Of a stretch of DNA of 64,000 bases, positions 63,020-64,000 are shown piece after piece. Below the pieces are notes generated by a model. That model searched no databases. It was given only the letters and a program-made list of their open reading frames with translations, and was not told the DNA's origin. Every line of letters starts with the position of its first letter. Within the stretch, counting starts at the first letter, position 1. Source of the stretch: Chaenocephalus aceratus (lineage: Eukaryota > Chordata > Actinopteri > Perciformes > Channichthyidae); the NCBI GenBank assembly GCA_023974075.1, contig JAMFTG010000066.1, forward strand, positions 124,001 to 188,000. Direction: 5' to 3'. A program made the position numbers and the translations under genes.

Positions 63020-64000
63020 ACTTTGGCGACCCCAGGATGGGAACCAACGATTTGGAGGGTAATTTAGGATATAAACACCAATCATTTAATGCCAAAAGCT
63101 TGTATACTAATCGTCCTCCCATAAATCCCTCCTGTTGAAACTTCTCTAAAGGGTCCCGTGGGGTCCTTCCTCACCGATGAAGTTCCTGCAGCCCCCCGCG
63201 GTGGAGCCTCTGATCCAGTTCCCCTCCAGCATGTTGACCTCCCAGTGGCGCTTGGTGTCGTCCGTCAGAGAGTCGGGGGTCATGTTGCAGATCTCCGCCT
63301 TATCGTAGTTCTTCTTGAAGTCTTCAAACTCCATCCTGGAAGGAAATCAATATCAACGTCATGTACAGGGGATTTAAGATGGACAGAGGTGGGAAGTATT
63401 GGAGTACAAATACTTTGTTACTGTACTTAAGCACATGTTACTGGTATCAGTACAAATACCTGTACTTTCTACTTCTCACATGTTGAACTCAAATACCTGT
63501 ACTTTCTACTTCTTACATGTTGAACTCAAATACCTGTACTTTCTACTTCTTACATGTTGAACCCAAATACCTGTACTTTCTACTTCTTACATGTTGAACT
63601 CAAATACCTGTACTTTCTACTTCTTACATCTTGAACACAAATACCTGTACTTTCTACTTCTTACAAGTTGAACTCAAATACCTGTACTTTCTACTTCTTA
63701 CATGTTGAACACAAATACCTGTACTTTCTACTTCTTACATGTTGAACTCAAATACCTGTACTTTCTACTTCTTACATGTTGAACTCAAATACCTGTACTT
63801 TCTACTTCTTACATGTTGAACTCAAATACCTGTACTTTCTACTTCTTACATGTTGAACTCAAATACCTGTACTTTCTACTTCTTACATGTTGAACACAAA
63901 TACCTGTACTTTCTACTTCTTACATGTTGAACTCAAATACCTGTACTTTCTACTTCTTACATGTTGAACTCAAATACCTGTACTTTCTACTTCTTACATG
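47632..64000 (-). CDS. capn9: Calpain-9-like large subunit, C-terminal half (12 exons; 5' part outside the window)
   Basis: Calcium-dependent cysteine protease. The exons here encode the last part of the protease/linker region, the C2-like domain (CBSW) and the penta-EF-hand domain; the Cys-His-Asn catalytic exons lie beyond 64000. Phases agree at every junction, giving 1120 nt and about 373 residues to the stop, with no broken frame. Landmarks: [55 protein letters not shown], an acidic linker, then EF-hands including [13 protein letters not shown] and [13 protein letters not shown]. The end, [20 protein letters not shown] then FLMLSMNV, resembles CAPN9 (end LTMNI as I recall it) more than CAPN1, 2 or 3, but the orthology is tentative. 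Introns carry 51-bp, 37-bp and tetranucleotide arrays. Confidence 0.8.
47728..52396. repeat. 51-bp minisatellite, about 91 units, in the last calpain intron
   Basis: Unit: TGTTAATTTAACACGCTGAG, then ATAAGGACCATATGTTCACT and GGCTCTTTAAG. Variants include ACTCTG, ACACTG, ACTGAG (3-bp deletion), a CGGAGATAAGGACCTG form lacking ATATG, and GGCTC/GACTC. The GTTAATTTAAC core is a palindrome. 51 bp is 17 codons, which gives false minus-strand ORFs. Confidence 0.95.
52594..52652 (-). CDS. capn9: calpain exon k: EF-hand 5
   Basis: 59 nt. [20 protein letters not shown], the degenerate fifth EF-hand used for dimer contact. Donor gtaaac. The intron after it is almost entirely a 51-bp array. Confidence 0.85.
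52785..52850 (-). mobile_element. Retroelement 3' tail with (TTA)n
   Basis: The minus strand reads GGCGACCTTGAGAGCCTTGA, AAGACGCCTATATAAAATAA, then ATTATTATT. This is the common 3' tail of L2-like LINEs and their SINEs. The following 52860-53200 is AT-rich intron with nothing recognised. Confidence 0.5.
53287..53403 (-). CDS. capn9: calpain exon j: EF-hand 4
   Basis: 117 nt. [20 protein letters not shown], then [18 protein letters not shown]. Acceptor gtccttcag, donor gtacgt. Confidence 0.9.
53609..54276. mobile_element. TTAA-flanked MITE, array-free relative of the 37-bp carrier
   Basis: Left TTAA-AGTTCACCTGTCGTGC and right GCATGATAGGTCCCC-TTTAA are diverged inverted ends like those at 35380 and 38972. 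It shares CCAAACAGATCATT with the other copies. No 37-bp array, so it may show the state before amplification. Confidence 0.6.
54642..54720 (-). CDS. capn9: calpain exon i: EF-hand 3
   Basis: 79 nt. [20 protein letters not shown] then IALKAAG; the loop [12 protein letters not shown] has all calcium ligands. Acceptor tttctgcag, donor gtgaga. Confidence 0.9.
54723..55266 (-). other. calpain intron between exons h and i
   Basis: AT-rich, no repeats or genes recognised. Confidence 0.5.
55267..55335 (-). CDS. capn9: calpain exon h: EF-hand 2
   Basis: 69 nt, phase 0. [20 protein letters not shown], then KWI. Joined to the previous LMD it gives a canonical EF loop, [12 protein letters not shown]. 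Acceptor gagagcag. Confidence 0.85.
55578..56675 (+). repeat. 37-bp minisatellite, block A3 (calpain intron)
   Basis: About 30 units with CTACATCAACATGTGTCCCC, TCTTCTTCATGTCTCTT. Same orientation as 2352-2990. All three plus frames are open (up to 397 codons) with no biological meaning. MITE ends were not found at its borders. Confidence 0.93.
57004..57068 (-). CDS. capn9: calpain exon g
   Basis: 65 nt. [20 protein letters not shown] then MD, matching the FSLESCRSMVNLMD block. Donor gtatcc. Confidence 0.85.
57310..57367 (-). CDS. capn9: calpain exon f: EF-hand 1 helix
   Basis: 58 nt. [19 protein letters not shown], aligned with calpain MEISVKELRTILNRII. Donor gtaagt, phase 1. Confidence 0.85.
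57700..57960 (-). mobile_element. Diverged tRNA-derived SINE (minus strand)
   Basis: The minus strand has GTCGCCGGTTCAAGTCCCCA (box B-like), then ACTTGGAGAGGTCCATACCC and TCCCGCTCTGATTCCAGTTC. Resembles the SINE at 40880-41095 in layout. Box A is weak. Confidence 0.45.
57960..58610 (+). repeat. 37-bp repeat family B, block 1, within a hAT-like element remnant
   Basis: About 13 units from 58030 to 58530 of AACATGTAAGAAGTAGAAAG, then TACAGGTATTTGAGTTC, flanked by tcaagtagaaaagtaaaaatac and gtacttaagtacagtaacgaag, sequence related to the CAGAGGTGG element class. The reverse-complement array is at 63470-64000. Confidence 0.85.
58671..58751 (-). CDS. capn9: calpain exon e: start of the penta-EF-hand domain
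   Basis: 81 nt, phase 0. [20 protein letters not shown], then FEALAGD, equivalent to the FKALFRQLAGED start of the EF-hand domain. Confidence 0.85.
58850..58886 (-). CDS. capn9: calpain exon d: linker micro-exon
   Basis: 37 nt. [13 protein letters not shown], matching the Q-x-N-L-P-D linker of calpains. Acceptor gtgctgcag, donor gtgagtg. Confidence 0.8.
59050..59120. mobile_element. Retroelement tail fragment
   Basis: The sequence agataaaataaaacagacctttattaatcctgtggggaaatt is a very common teleost retroelement terminus. The surrounding intron (58887-59716) is AT-rich and otherwise featureless, with short irregular repeats of cttt-catttttacacata. Confidence 0.4.
59717..59925 (-). CDS. capn9: calpain exon c: end of the CBSW domain
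   Basis: 209 nt. [40 protein letters not shown] and [20 protein letters not shown]. Acceptor ctgcgctcag, donor gtgagtg. Confidence 0.9.
60118..61968. repeat. (ATCC/ATCT)n tetranucleotide array, 1.85 kb
   Basis: Mixture of CATC and TATC tetramers with occasional CAAC, TTCC and CACC changes. All plus frames are open (up to 674 codons of H/L/Y/P-S-I) but not coding. It begins 5 bases from the donor of calpain exon b. Confidence 0.97.
61974..62131 (-). CDS. capn9: calpain exon b
   Basis: 158 nt. [20 protein letters not shown], then [20 protein letters not shown] and ETIGFAVYE: central CBSW strands. The donor is a weaker gtcaga that runs directly into a GATG/GATA repeat. Confidence 0.9.
62132..63174 (-). 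other. calpain intron with retroelement tail and (TTA)n
   Basis: The 62915-63018 stretch (gcactttgagctgcatgtgctgtatggaaggtgctacgtaaataaag, then TTATTA repeats at 62983-63018) is an L2-type 3' tail. The rest is AT-rich without genes. Confidence 0.5.
63175..63335 (-). CDS. capn9: calpain exon a: start of the C2-like (CBSW) domain
   Basis: 161 nt. [20 protein letters not shown], then [20 protein letters not shown] and RNFI. The W-x-R-G-x-x-A-G-G-C-R-N signature is diagnostic of classical calpains. Acceptor ccttccag, donor gtgagg. Confidence 0.9.
63383..64000 (-). mobile_element. hAT-like CAGAGGTGG element carrying 37-bp repeat family B, block 2
   Basis: Starts CAGAGGTGGGAAGTATTGGA at 63383. 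From 63470 to the window end, about 14 units of TACCTGTACTTTCTACTTCT, TACATGTTGAACTCAAA, the reverse complement of the units at 58030-58530. The right end is outside the window. Confidence 0.85.

Overview
The window is vertebrate nuclear DNA, almost certainly from a teleost fish and probably a percomorph. It has spliced genes with GT-AG introns, tRNA-derived SINEs, CR1/L2-like LINE debris, Tc1 and hAT DNA elements, TTAA-flanked MITEs and very large minisatellites. No prokaryotic operon, CRISPR array or integrated virus was seen. All gene calls come from reading exons, splice sites and phases by eye; no search was run.

Three protein-coding genes make up the coding content. (1) Positions 9-12136, + strand: a class II cytokine receptor that I read as interferon-gamma receptor 1 (ifngr1). 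It has seven exons: signal peptide, two fibronectin-III-like domains, one transmembrane helix and an acidic tail. (2) Positions 43837 down to 15119, - strand: ltv1, the 40S ribosome biogenesis and export factor, complete in eleven exons (about 472 codons). (3) From beyond 64000 down to 47632, - strand: the C-terminal half of a classical calpain, most like calpain-9 (twelve exons: the calpain C2-like domain and the penta-EF-hand domain). Its protease exons lie outside the window. ifngr1 and ltv1 converge; ltv1 and the calpain run in the same direction. Human IFNGR1 and LTV1 are both in 6q23-q24, so that pair looks like old synteny. The three genes do not form a pathway.

The rest, well over 85 percent, is introns and spacers packed with repeats. 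A 57-bp minisatellite (five blocks) and a 37-bp minisatellite (three blocks) sit inside or beside MITEs whose ends read TTAA-AGG...CCTAT. A 51-bp array fills nearly all of the last calpain intron, a 72-bp array lies in an ltv1 intron, and a second 37-bp family occurs in opposite orientations in two calpain introns. There are also large (CA)n, (CT)n, (GT)n and (ATCC/ATCT)n tracts. Several DNA transposons are complete to their target-site duplications: 16438-17142 (GTTTAAAC), 20139-20351 (GTGTATAT), 23883-25342 (GTTTACAC) and a Tc1 derivative at 23493-23861 (TA). A LINE broken by a hAT fragment lies at 29960-33350.

The most interesting points are: ltv1 intron 4 is almost exactly one transposon swollen by a 37-bp array; ltv1 exon 10 is one base short (frame lost) and ifngr1 exon 6 may carry one extra base, either of which could be an assembly error or a real mutation; and microsatellites begin directly at two splice donors. 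The many long ORFs in the arrays (one of 1231 codons) are by-products of repeats without stops and are not genes. I found no convincing new gene system.
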